A stretch of 16,461 bases of DNA, taken from NCBI GenBank assembly GCA_964471755.1, contig CAYYJM010000134.1, positions 1-16,461 of the forward strand. Direction: 5' to 3'. Each line of letters opens with the position of its first letter. Position 1 is the first letter of the stretch. The DNA is from CAYYJM01 sp964471755. GTDB lineage: Bacteria > Planctomycetota > Planctomycetia > Gemmatales > Gemmataceae. Positions 1 through 6,707 of this stretch are shown here, in pieces. The notes under the pieces were generated by a model. That model was not told the origin of the DNA, made no database searches, and saw only the letters and a list, made by a program, of their open reading frames with translations. A program made the translations under genes and the position numbers.

Positions 1-148
1 TGCGCTTACTCCGCTCGGCCTGCGGCCTCGCTGCGTGCGCGGCTCTGACAATCCGGCACCAATCCACACAATCGGAATTTTCGCTCAAGTCCGATCGCTC
101 CGCGAGCCGACAATCCTGGCAGCATCTCTCGAACCAGGAGGGTTGGTC
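1..148. other. Left-edge stretch, no gene called
   Basis: GC-rich, with a repetitive CGCTCGGCCTGCGGCCTCGC patch at 14-33. Apart from the ribosome site at 136-142 nothing can be assigned. A possible -10 (GACAAT, 109-114) has no matching -35. Confidence 0.4.
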
Positions 149-994
149 ATGTCCACCGCCACGGAAGCGCGAACCCGCCCGGCTCTGTTCCGGGCCCTGG
201 GCGATCAGGAACCGCCGGCCGTCGTCTCGTGCAACGGCCAGGACTATTCCCTGGAACGCGTCCTCAAGCACGACTCCTGGGCGGCCTCGGCGGTCTACGC
301 AGGGCCGGCCGGCCGGATCATGGTCAAGTTCAACCGTGTTCAGCCGATCCTGCATTTGCCCATGACCTGGCTCGGAGCCTGGCTCGCCCGCCGAGAAGCG
401 TGGATGATGCGCGAACTGGCCGATCAGCCGTCCATTCCGCGCTGGAGCGGAGATGTGACCGTCGAGGGCAAGGTCGTTCGCCATGCCGTCGCCCATGACT
501 GGATTCCGGGCCATCCGCTCTGCACCGGCGAGGTCGTCAACGACGACTTCTTCCCGGAGCTGGAACGTCTCCTGACCGAGATGCACCGGCGCGGCCTGGC
601 CTACGTGGACCTGCACAAGCGCGAGAACATCATCGTCGGCGATGATGGCCAGCCCTACCTGATCGACTTTCAAATCTCACAGGCGCTGCCGGATCTGTGG
701 GTTTGTGATAACTTCCTCACGCGGCCGATCCTCTGGATGCTGCAACAGAGTGATCGGTATCACCTGCGCAAGCACATGGTCCATCACCGACCCGATCAGG
801 CCGGCGCGACGGAAGCCGACCTGGCGAAGTCACGGCCGTGGTGGATTCGCCTGCATCGTCTCATCGCCCGACCCTTACGGACGTTACGGCGATCACTGCT
901 CGTGTTGTTGAAGGTGCGAACGGGCCGGGGCCAGGCGACGAGCGAGGTCTTCCCGGAGGACGCCATCCAGGCCGAGGCGGCCCGGATGCGTTAG
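149..994 (+). CDS. RIO/lipopolysaccharide-kinase-like protein
   Basis: Predicted 281-residue small protein-kinase-fold enzyme of the RIO/Kdo-kinase (WaaP/InaA-like) type. The start at 149 is chosen because an AGGAGGG box lies at 136-142, 6 nt upstream; an in-frame ATG at 35 lacks one. Visible kinase features are a lysine in MVKFN (K60) in the beta-3 position, an RREAW helix (E83), a catalytic loop YVDLHKRENIIV with D154 and N160, and a DFQ metal-binding triplet (D173) in place of DFG. No glycine-rich loop is obvious. The C-terminal 60 residues are rich in Arg and Trp and look helical. Members of this fold phosphorylate LPS core sugars or proteins; the substrate here is unknown. It converges on the SUMF1-domain gene with 26 bp between them. 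Confidence is good for the fold and low for the substrate. Confidence 0.8.
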   Translation: MSTATEARTRPALFRALGDQEPPAVVSCNGQDYSLERVLKHDSWAASAVYAGPAGRIMVKFNRVQPILHLPMTWLGAWLARREAWMMRELADQPSIPRWSGDVTVEGKVVRHAVAHDWIPGHPLCTGEVVNDDFFPELERLLTEMHRRGLAYVDLHKRENIIVGDDGQPYLIDFQISQALPDLWVCDNFLTRPILWMLQQSDRYHLRKHMVHHRPDQAGATEADLAKSRPWWIRLHRLIARPLRTLRRSLLVLLKVRTGRGQATSEVFPEDAIQAEAARMR

Positions 995-996
995 AT

Positions 997-1018
997 CCAA
1001 CGCCGACCTTCGCGTTGG
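997..1018. terminator. Short hairpin between convergent genes
   Basis: CCAACGC at 997-1003 pairs with GCGTTGG at 1012-1018 (7 bp, 8-nt loop). It fills almost the whole 26-bp gap between the stop codons at 994 and 1021. A short T-rich stretch (TTGGTTT) overlaps the right arm on the plus strand. It could serve as a weak bidirectional terminator. Confidence 0.45.
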
Positions 1019-1020
1019 TT

Positions 1021-2052
1021 TCAGTAGCCCGGTTGCTCTTTGGGAAACTTGCGCACCAGCGAGCGCAAGCCAACGAGGTTCTTCTGCTCCTGAACCGGGC
1101 AGACAACGCGGAAGCCAACGTGGTCAGCGGCACTGAGCCACCAGATACTCTGTGGCACTTGAGGGTCGAGTTTATTCCAGCTCGGGTCGGAGTAGCGCCG
1201 CGTTGCGCTCCGGCACCGGGCGGCTTCCTCCATGAAACTGCCGCCGCGAACGACGTGCGGATAGCAGGCGTCCGTTGGTAGGACCACGGGACCAAGGACC
1301 GGCCGGCTGGCGTCGAAGCCGGCGTAGACTTTTTCGGCGTAGTGGTCCAGGCACCACTCCCAGACGTTACCGTGCAGATCGTGCAGGCCCCACGGATTGG
1401 CCTTCTTCTTGCCGACCGGATGCGTCGTATCCTCGGCGTTCTTGGCATACCAGGCGTGTTCGCCGAGCGATTGGTCCTCATCGCCGCAGGAGAAGCGCGT
1501 TGTCGTGCCGGCCCGGCAGGCCCATTCCCACTCGGCCTCCGTCGCGAGGCGGTAGGTCCTGCCGGTCTTCCGCGAAAGCCACCAGCAGTACTCCATCGCG
1601 GCGTGGTGGCTGATACCGATGACCGGGTAGCCCTCCCGGCCGTAACCCCACGTCTCGTCGATGTACGGCGGCGTTGGCCGGGTGATCGCGTCCGCTTTAT
1701 GCTTTCGGGCTCGGTCGTTGTCCTGATCGTTCGTCGCGTACGGTTTCATGAAGCGGTCGAACTCATCCCAGGTGACCTCACACCGGCCCATCCAGAAGGG
1801 GGCGATCTCGACGAGGTGCGTCGGCCCCTCGTCGGCTCGCCGGCCCTTCTCGCCTTCCGGACTGCCACGCCGGTAGACGCCACCCGGCACGGCGACCAGG
1901 TCGAACTTCACCTTCGTGTCCGGGATCGTCTCGGTGTAGCTTTTGTGCCGCAGCGGATCGACGCGCCGTCCGCCTCCCTCGGGCAGTGGCGCGGCGACAA
2001 TCACCAGAGCTGCGAGGAGCAGGCCCGTCAGGGTTGCCAGCAGGTAGCGCAT
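1021..2052 (-). CDS. Exported SUMF1/formylglycine-generating-enzyme-like domain protein
   Basis: A 343-residue protein starting at 2052, where GGGAG lies 8 nt upstream; a further in-frame ATG at 2139 is less likely because the sequence from 2052 begins directly with a signal peptide (MRYLLATLTG then a hydrophobic run to about residue 21). The rest is one FGE-sulfatase (SUMF1) domain: VPGGVYRRGSPEGE (55-68), RLATEAEWEWACRAGT (168-183), LHGNVWEW (226-233), VVRGGSF (267-273) and GFRVV (313-317). In true formylglycine-generating enzymes two copper-binding cysteines follow the GGS(F/Y) motif. By spacing, the first is replaced here by E275 and only the second (C280) remains, so sulfatase activation is doubtful. 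SUMF1 domains without both cysteines are common in planctomycetes and may bind or modify other partners. Likely periplasmic. Function unknown beyond the fold. Confidence 0.85.
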   Translation of the reverse strand: MRYLLATLTGLLLAALVIVAAPLPEGGGRRVDPLRHKSYTETIPDTKVKFDLVAVPGGVYRRGSPEGEKGRRADEGPTHLVEIAPFWMGRCEVTWDEFDRFMKPYATNDQDNDRARKHKADAITRPTPPYIDETWGYGREGYPVIGISHHAAMEYCWWLSRKTGRTYRLATEAEWEWACRAGTTTRFSCGDEDQSLGEHAWYAKNAEDTTHPVGKKKANPWGLHDLHGNVWEWCLDHYAEKVYAGFDASRPVLGPVVLPTDACYPHVVRGGSFMEEAARCRSATRRYSDPSWNKLDPQVPQSIWWLSAADHVGFRVVCPVQEQKNLVGLRSLVRKFPKEQPGY

Positions 2053-2097
2053 GGTCACGACTCCCTCGAAGCCATCTGGGCGCAATACCTTCCGAGT

Positions 2098-2107
2098 AGT
2101 ATACAAT
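2098..2107. promoter_or_regulatory. Back-to-back -10 boxes of a divergent promoter
   Basis: TATACT on the minus strand (2103-2098) and TACAAT on the plus strand (2102-2107) overlap by two bases. They lie in the 101-bp gap between the SUMF1-domain gene and the Uma2-like gene. Each would place a start about 40 nt from its gene's start codon. No convincing -35 box is seen on either side, so this is tentative. Confidence 0.35.
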
Positions 2108-2153
2108 GACGTTCGCTCAGGTTCACGTCCTTCCCGCACCAGAGAGGTGCCGT

Positions 2154-3043
2154 ATGCATCCCCCCGTTCCGGCGGCGATCCACTACCCCGAGAGCGACGG
2201 CAAGCCCATGGCCGACAATACGATACAGTTCCGCTGGATCCAAATCCTGTCCGGCAACCTCGCCGCTCTGTTCAAGGACCGCGCCGACGTCTTTGTCGGT
2301 GGCAATCTGTTCTGGTATCCCGTCGAGAATTTTCCGAACATCGTCCAGGCCCCGGACACCTTTGCCGTCTTTGGTCGTCCGCCCGGCGATCGGCCCTCCT
2401 ACAAGCAGTGGAAAGAGGACGACGTGCCGATGACGGTCGTCTTTGAAGTTCGTTCGCCCAACGACGACGACGCGCTCATGCAGCGGAAGCTGGAGTTCTA
2501 CGACGAGTACGGCGTCGAGGAGTATTACCGCTNNNNNNNNNNCGCTTCGACCCGGACACCAACCGCCTCTTCGTCTACCGCCAACGGGGCGACAGCCTGG
2601 TGCCGGTCCGTCTCCAGTCGAGGAGTTACATCAGCCCGCGGCTCGGCATCCGATTCGACCTGAGCGGCCCGGAGATGACTGTCTTCTACCCCAACGGCGA
2701 ACCGTTCCGCACGTTCCCGGATCTCAAGGCCCAGCAAGAACGGGACGCCCGGCGGGCTGAAGAGGCGGAGCGAGAAGCACGCCAGGCCCAGGAGCGAATC
2801 ACGGCGGCCCAGAATCAAGCCACCGAGGCCCAGGAACGAATCACCGAGGCTCAGGTACGCGTCACTGAGGCCCAGGAGCGAGCAGCTGAGGCCCAGGTAC
2901 GCGCCACCGAGGCCCAGGAGCGAGCGGCCCATACGGCGGAGCGATCAAAACGGATGGCCGAGCTTGGCCGCAAGGCTCGACGCGGCCAGGCCACTCCCGA
3001 GGAACTCGTCGAACTCGAACGGCTCGAGGACGAGGTGGCTTGA
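2154..3043 (+). CDS. Uma2-family (DUF820, PD-(D/E)XK-like) protein with coiled-coil tail, interrupted by assembly gap
   Basis: Start at 2154 has AGAGAGG 6 nt upstream (2141-2147); an ATG at 2106 overlaps the promoter region. The first 126 residues carry the Uma2 pattern: APDTFAVFG (D68), VVFEVRSP (E98), then K112 and YDEYGVEEYYR, consistent with a restriction-endonuclease-like active site. Ten Ns at 2533-2542 follow. After the gap another frame continues with RFDPDTNRLFVYRQRGD, SPRLGIRFDLSGPEM, and a long charged coiled coil containing five tandem heptads EAQ(E/V)R, to the stop at 3041. The gap length must be wrong as drawn: fusing the flanks through their shared CGCT gives YYRFDPDT in frame, as expected for the family. 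Uma2 proteins are widespread in planctomycetes and cyanobacteria; their substrate is not established. Confidence is high for the family. Confidence 0.85.
2533..2542. other. Assembly gap (10 N) inside the Uma2-like gene
   Basis: A run of ten Ns. The upstream frame (codon ending at 2531) and the downstream frame (codon starting at 2543) do not agree across exactly ten unknown bases, so the gap is a placeholder. Left and right flanks both carry CGCT; collapsing on that overlap restores one frame. Confidence 0.95.
2822..2926 (+). repeat. Five tandem 21-nt units coding for coiled-coil heptads
   Basis: Five consecutive 21-nt units inside the Uma2-like gene encode (T/A)EAQERx or TEAQVRx, with ER and VR alternating. 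The DNA units are similar but not identical. This is in-gene expansion of a heptad, likely an oligomerisation stalk. Confidence 0.8.
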
Positions 3044-3076
3044 TGTCTCCTCGTGTACCTTGCCTGTGCCGTGGGC

Positions 3077-4285
3077 TCATGGCGCGAACGGCTCGTCCTT
3101 GCTCATCCGCGGCAGATCCAGTGGCACGCACTCCAGGTACTTCTGGGCCGCTCCCGTGTTGAAAACCACGACCTGTTCGTCCCGCCGAATCTGGCCGGCC
3201 TTCACCAACGTATCCAGACAGTCGAGACAGACCGCCGTCTCCGGGCAGAACGAGATGCCCTCGTGACTCATGCCCCGCCGCATCCACTCGACGATCCGGT
3301 CTTCCCGACCGCTGACCGCCAGGCCGCCCGATTCACGGATCGCATCGAGCATCATGAAGTCGCCGACGGCGGCCGGCACACGGAGACCGCTCGCCATGGT
3401 CCGGGCGTTCTCGAACAGCGGCGCGAACCGCTCACCGGCCTCGAACGCTCGCGTGATCGGCGCGCACCCCTCGGCCTGGCACGAGATCAGGCGGGGCAGC
3501 TTCGCACTCTTCAGCCAGCCGAGTTCACCCAGTTCGGCGAACGCCTTCCACATGCCGATCAGGCCGGTGCCGCCGCCGGTCGGGTAGAGAATCACGTCCG
3601 GCAGCTCGTAACTCTGCTGCTCGGCGAGTTCCAGGCCCATCGTCTTCTTCCCCTCCAGGCGGTACGGCTCCTTCAGGGTCGAGACATCGAACCAGCCCAT
3701 GCGCTCGGTGTTCTCACGGACGATCTTACCGCAGTCGGTAATGAGGCCATCGACGAGCGTCACCTTCGCTCCGGCGAGGTAGGCCTCCATCTGGTTGACC
3801 GTCGGCGTGTCGGCCGGCATGAAGACGTAGACCTCCATGCCGGCCCGGGCTCCGTAGGCGGCGAGGGCCCCGCCGGCGTTGCCGGCCGTCGGAATGGCCA
3901 GCCGCTTCAGGCCGAGTTCCTTCGCCAGGCTGACGGCCATCGTCATGCCCCGGCTCTTGAAACTGCCCGTGGGCAGCTGCGACTCGTCCTTGACGAACAG
4001 ACGATCCAGGCCGAGTTCCGCACCCAGACGCGGGCACGGCAGCAGCGGCGTCATGCCCTCGCCGAGCGTCACCGGTTCCTGGTCGAGGCCCAGCGGCAGC
4101 AGCTCCCGATAACGCCACAGACTCGGCGGTCGAACGGCGAATGTCGCCGGCGTCAGCTTCTGACGCAGGGTCGCGAGATCGTAGCGCACCCAGAGCGGCC
4201 GGCCCTGATGCGTGGTGTAAACGCGACCCGCTGCCAGTCGGGTGCCATCGATCGCGCCTTCGAGGTGAGAAACGTACGGGTTCAC
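3077..4285 (-). CDS. thrC: Threonine synthase
   Basis: A PLP enzyme that converts O-phosphohomoserine to threonine, the last step of threonine synthesis. The chosen GTG at 4285 gives 402 residues starting VNPYVSHLEGAIDGTRLAAG, which resembles the usual N-terminus of the class. GAGG lies 8 nt upstream and a promoter about 30 nt further up. ATGs at 4348 and 4465 would lie in or above that promoter. Diagnostic parts are LGEGMTPLLPC, FVKDESQLPTGSFKSRG with the Schiff-base lysine, the phosphate-binding PTAGNAGGALAAYG, YPTGGGTGLIGMWKAF and the C-terminal FNTGAAQKY. The short cysteine motif common near the N-terminus (LECxxC type) reads LEGAIDG here, so those cysteines are absent. It converges on the Uma2-like gene with 33 bp between them and diverges from ispE. 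Confidence 0.93.
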   Translation of the reverse strand: MNPYVSHLEGAIDGTRLAAGRVYTTHQGRPLWVRYDLATLRQKLTPATFAVRPPSLWRYRELLPLGLDQEPVTLGEGMTPLLPCPRLGAELGLDRLFVKDESQLPTGSFKSRGMTMAVSLAKELGLKRLAIPTAGNAGGALAAYGARAGMEVYVFMPADTPTVNQMEAYLAGAKVTLVDGLITDCGKIVRENTERMGWFDVSTLKEPYRLEGKKTMGLELAEQQSYELPDVILYPTGGGTGLIGMWKAFAELGELGWLKSAKLPRLISCQAEGCAPITRAFEAGERFAPLFENARTMASGLRVPAAVGDFMMLDAIRESGGLAVSGREDRIVEWMRRGMSHEGISFCPETAVCLDCLDTLVKAGQIRRDEQVVVFNTGAAQKYLECVPLDLPRMSKDEPFAP

Positions 4286-4324
4286 CGGTGCAGCCTCAAG
4301 CCAGGCAAGGGGATGGAGAGAGTC

Positions 4325-4353
4325 AAGATAGCGAGAATTCGGCCTCATCGCAA
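4325..4353 (-). promoter_or_regulatory. Candidate thrC promoter
   Basis: On the minus strand, TTGCGA (4353-4348) is separated by exactly 17 nt from TATCTT (4330-4325). Each box matches 4 of 6 bases of the sigma-70 consensus. It predicts a start near 4318 and a leader of about 33 nt to the GTG at 4285. The -35 box overlaps the upstream in-frame ATG at 4348, which argues against that ATG as the start. Confidence 0.5.
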
Positions 4354-4391
4354 GGACCGGAGGCCCGACAACCGGCGCGGAAAGAGCCGGC

Positions 4392-4420
4392 TTGACGCTT
4401 CGTCGGGGGTACAGTAATAT
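4392..4420 (+). promoter_or_regulatory. Candidate ispE-spoVG promoter
   Basis: TTGACG (4392-4397), a 17-nt spacer, then TAATAT (4415-4420). This is among the best sigma-70-like pairs in the window, in an AT-richer patch. It predicts a start near 4427 and a leader of about 125 nt before the ispE ATG at 4551. Confidence 0.55.
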
Positions 4421-4550
4421 CGCCCCCGTCATGCGAAGGACCGGAGAAACCGGCTCCTCGCTCACCCGGTCAGGATCGCTTGCCCGGAACCAGGAACCCT
4501 CTCGACAGGCCCACGGATGGGAACACTCGCGTCACTCACTCGAAGAACCC

Positions 4551-5438
4551 ATGCAGCTGCGTCGCCTCGGTTCCACCGTGCTGGCCTGGGCTCCGGCCAA
4601 GGTCAATCTGTTCCTCGAAGTCAGCCGTCGCCGGGCCGATGGCTACCACGAGCTGCAAACGCTCATGGTTCGCGTCGGCCTTTACGACACGTTGACCCTG
4701 CGGGCCGAACCGGCCGGTGCGTTGCAGCTGACCTGCGACCAGCCCGGCCTCTCGACCGGGCCGGATAATCTGGTCCTTCGTGCTGCCGAACTGCTGCGCG
4801 AACGGACGAAGACGACTCGCGGGGCGCGGATCCACCTGGAGAAGCGCATCCCGATGGCGGCGGGCCTGGCGGGTGGCTCGACCGATGCCGCCGCCACGCT
4901 GGCGGGCCTGAATCTCCTCTGGGGACTGGGCTGGTCAGTGGAACAACTGGCCGAACTCGGGGCGGAACTGGGCAGTGACGTGCCCTTCTTCTTCAGCCCG
5001 AGCCCGGCCGGCTGGTGTACCGGTCGCGGCGAAGTCGTCGAGCCGGCTCTTCCGGGTCGGGCCTTGCACCTGGTGCTGGCTCATCCCGGCGTCGGCCTCT
5101 CGACGGCGGAGGTTTATGGCAAGGTGCGTTTGCCCACCGAGCCGATCGTCGGAGACTCGATGCGCCAGGCACTGGCGGTCGGGGACGTCGAGGAAATCGG
5201 TCGTTGCCTGCACAATCGGTTGCAGGAACCGGCCGAGATGCTGTGCCCCGCAGTGGCTCGCCTGCGGGAGCGAATGCAGACCCTGGCTCCGGCCGGGGTG
5301 TTGATGAGCGGCAGCGGCAGCTGTGTCTTCGCCCTGTGCGCCGACACCGCCGGTACGTTGCGAATCACACAAGGACTGGCGAACACTCAGGAGGAGTGGC
5401 CCGGTCTGCGTGTTTCGGTTGTGCGGAGTTGCGATTGA
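4551..5438 (+). CDS. ispE: 4-diphosphocytidyl-2-C-methyl-D-erythritol kinase
   Basis: GHMP-family kinase of the non-mevalonate (MEP) isoprenoid pathway; it phosphorylates CDP-methylerythritol with ATP in the cytoplasm. The 295-residue product is of normal length. Motifs in order: WAPAKVNLFLEV (catalytic K17), PMAAGLAGGSTDAAATL (ATP-binding glycine loop, 101-117), ELGSDVPFFF with the catalytic aspartate D143, and the C-terminal MSGSGSCVFAL (252-262). The ATG at 4551 is chosen because it leaves the usual short lead to the APAK motif; further upstream in-frame starts give a basic, non-homologous extension. The ribosome site (GAAGAA) is weak. spoVG follows 30 bp downstream, an arrangement that resembles the ispE...spoVG neighbourhood of Firmicutes. 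Confidence 0.95.
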   Translation: MQLRRLGSTVLAWAPAKVNLFLEVSRRRADGYHELQTLMVRVGLYDTLTLRAEPAGALQLTCDQPGLSTGPDNLVLRAAELLRERTKTTRGARIHLEKRIPMAAGLAGGSTDAAATLAGLNLLWGLGWSVEQLAELGAELGSDVPFFFSPSPAGWCTGRGEVVEPALPGRALHLVLAHPGVGLSTAEVYGKVRLPTEPIVGDSMRQALAVGDVEEIGRCLHNRLQEPAEMLCPAVARLRERMQTLAPAGVLMSGSGSCVFALCADTAGTLRITQGLANTQEEWPGLRVSVVRSCD

Positions 5439-5468
5439 GAGTGTGCCACAGAATAAAGGAGAACAACT

Positions 5469-6068
5469 GTGGTCATCACCGAAGTTCGGATCAAGCTCAT
5501 GGACGATGGCGGCGAGAACGAACGGCTGCAGGCCTTCTGTTCGGTCACGTTCGATGATGCCTTTGTGGTACGCGACCTCAAGATCATCGAGGGCACCAAG
5601 GGCTCGTTCGTGGCCATGCCCAGCCGAAAGTTGACCGACCGCTGCCCCGGTTGCGGGAGCAAGAATCATCTGCGGGCTCGCTACTGTAATCAGTGCGGGT
5701 CCAAGCTCGATGAAGATCGAGCCACCCGCGACGCCGACGGTCGGGTCAAGCTGCACGCCGACATTGCACACCCGATCAACTCCGCTTGCCGTGAGGTCAT
5801 CCAGAACGCCATCCTCAAGGCGTTTGCTCTGGAGAAGGAACGGGCCAAGCAGCCGGGGTACATCTGCACCTACGACGACTACGACAGCGATTACGACGCC
5901 GCCACGCCGTACCTCCCGCTGGTCGGTGAGGCGACCGCACCGGCCGCGACGCCACGCGGCTACCGCACTCATGGTGCCCACGGCCAGCGCGGTAACCACA
6001 ACAACACCACGGCCGAGACGACCAAGGCCACCGAGAAGTCGGACAACTTCGGAGCCGGTATCCTCTGA
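5469..6068 (+). CDS. spoVG: SpoVG-family regulator with inserted zinc ribbon
   Basis: A 199-residue protein starting with GTG at 5469, supported by AAAGGAGA at 5455-5462. Residues 1-54 (ITEVRIKL ... AFVVRDLKIIEG ... FVAMPSRK) and 97-120 (HADIAHPINSACREVIQNAIL) match the short SpoVG fold known from Bacillus, where the protein is an RNA/DNA-binding regulator affecting septation and sporulation. Between AMPSRK and DIAHPIN, where Bacillus has a short loop, lies a four-cysteine ribbon, CPGC-x10-CNQC (C59, C62, C73, C76). After residue 130 comes an acidic Tyr/Asp stretch and a low-complexity tail rich in His, Asn and Thr. The metal site and tail are additions to the classic form; their role is unknown. 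Likely co-transcribed with ispE. Confidence 0.92.
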   Translation: MVITEVRIKLMDDGGENERLQAFCSVTFDDAFVVRDLKIIEGTKGSFVAMPSRKLTDRCPGCGSKNHLRARYCNQCGSKLDEDRATRDADGRVKLHADIAHPINSACREVIQNAILKAFALEKERAKQPGYICTYDDYDSDYDAATPYLPLVGEATAPAATPRGYRTHGAHGQRGNHNNTTAETTKATEKSDNFGAGIL

Positions 6069-6095
6069 TCCGTCCCGAAGGCGAGCCGCTCACTC

Positions 6096-6128
6096 AACGA
6101 GCCACGACCGATTCGGTCGTGGCTCGTT
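6096..6128 (+). terminator. Strong hairpin after spoVG
   Basis: A perfect 15-bp stem (6096-6110 with 6114-6128) and a 3-nt ATT loop, 28 bp after the spoVG stop. It is followed by TTCCGTTT rather than a clean T-run. Best read as the terminator of ispE-spoVG. Confidence 0.75.
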
Positions 6129-6325
6129 CCGTTTGGGGCATCGAGAAAAACAGCGCGAACGGGGCAAGACCGGTCAAGTCTGCCGGCAAGCTGGTCGATG
6201 GGAAGAGTGAGAAACTACACGGGTCAGGTAAACGAGGCGATGCAGATCCTCGCTCTGACCGCTTCCCACCCGCATACCCTCCTGCCGGCCGTCTCTCCTG
6301 CCGGTAGCTTGAAGGAGCCGATTCA
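6129..6325. other. Intergenic stretch, no gene seen
   Basis: About 200 bp between the spoVG terminator and the next gene. A 62-codon open frame from 6119 begins inside the terminator hairpin, has no ribosome site and has a basic, repetitive composition, so it is not called. No convincing promoter pair was found. Confidence 0.5.
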
Positions 6326-6699
6326 ATGTCACGAGCCAGCATGACGTACTCCACCTTCCTGGCGGTCCTCTTCGTCGTGATCGCCGGCTGTAATCGCTCC
6401 ACGCCGGCTCTCCCGACCACCGCGGCCGAACGGGTCAAGACGCTGGAGGCCCGCGTCGCCCGCATGGAAGAGGACTACCGCTCCGCCGCCGCCACGCGTG
6501 ATCAGGCGCGCCGACAGGCGGCCCAACTCCAGATCCAGAAAGCGCAGTTGGAGAAGCAACTCGCCCAGCTCCAGGAACAGAAAGATCAGCTGTCCCGTCA
6601 GTTCGCTCACACCAACACCGACCNNNNNNNNNNCAAACCATCCTCGGCCAGTACAACGCCTCCGCCAGCATCCCAAGCACCAGCGGCGCAGGTCTGTAA
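6326..6699 (+). CDS. Coiled-coil lipoprotein, interrupted by assembly gap
   Basis: The start at 6326 has GAAGGAG 8 nt upstream (6311-6317). The product begins with a lipoprotein signal: a hydrophobic run then VIAGC, with lipidated C22. Residues 35-95 form a coiled coil (VKTLEARVARMEEDYRS, then QAAQLQIQKAQLEKQLAQLQ). Ten Ns at 6624-6633 follow. If the gap were really ten bases the frame would run to a TGA at 6713-6715 in the heptamer repeat. The alternative frame after the gap (QTILGQYNASASIPSTSGAGL, stop at 6697-6699) has far more G/C in third positions, as in neighbouring genes, and is preferred. Function unknown; probably a small envelope-anchored structural protein. It converges on the PpiC-type foldase gene. 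Confidence 0.7.
6624..6633. other. Assembly gap (10 N) inside the coiled-coil lipoprotein gene
   Basis: A second run of exactly ten Ns, again in a coding region with a probable frame disagreement between the flanks. It decides whether the protein ends at 6699 or 6715. Confidence 0.95.
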
Positions 6700-6707
6700 C
6701 CAGCCGA

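Noticed and set aside
2822..2926. Regulatory or mobile tandem repeat
   Set aside because: The 21-nt period keeps frame and encodes coiled-coil heptads, so it is a protein repeat.
3053..4417. Long plus-strand open frame (about 450 codons) opposite thrC
   Set aside because: It is the antisense shadow of a clearly conserved threonine synthase; its composition is Arg/His-rich and it shows no family motif.
4935..5999. Minus-strand open frame opposite ispE and spoVG
   Set aside because: It spans two recognisable genes and their intergenic gap; typical of high-GC antisense frames.
6119..6307. Small plus-strand frame after spoVG
   Set aside because: Its start is inside the terminator stem, there is no ribosome site, and the composition is not protein-like.
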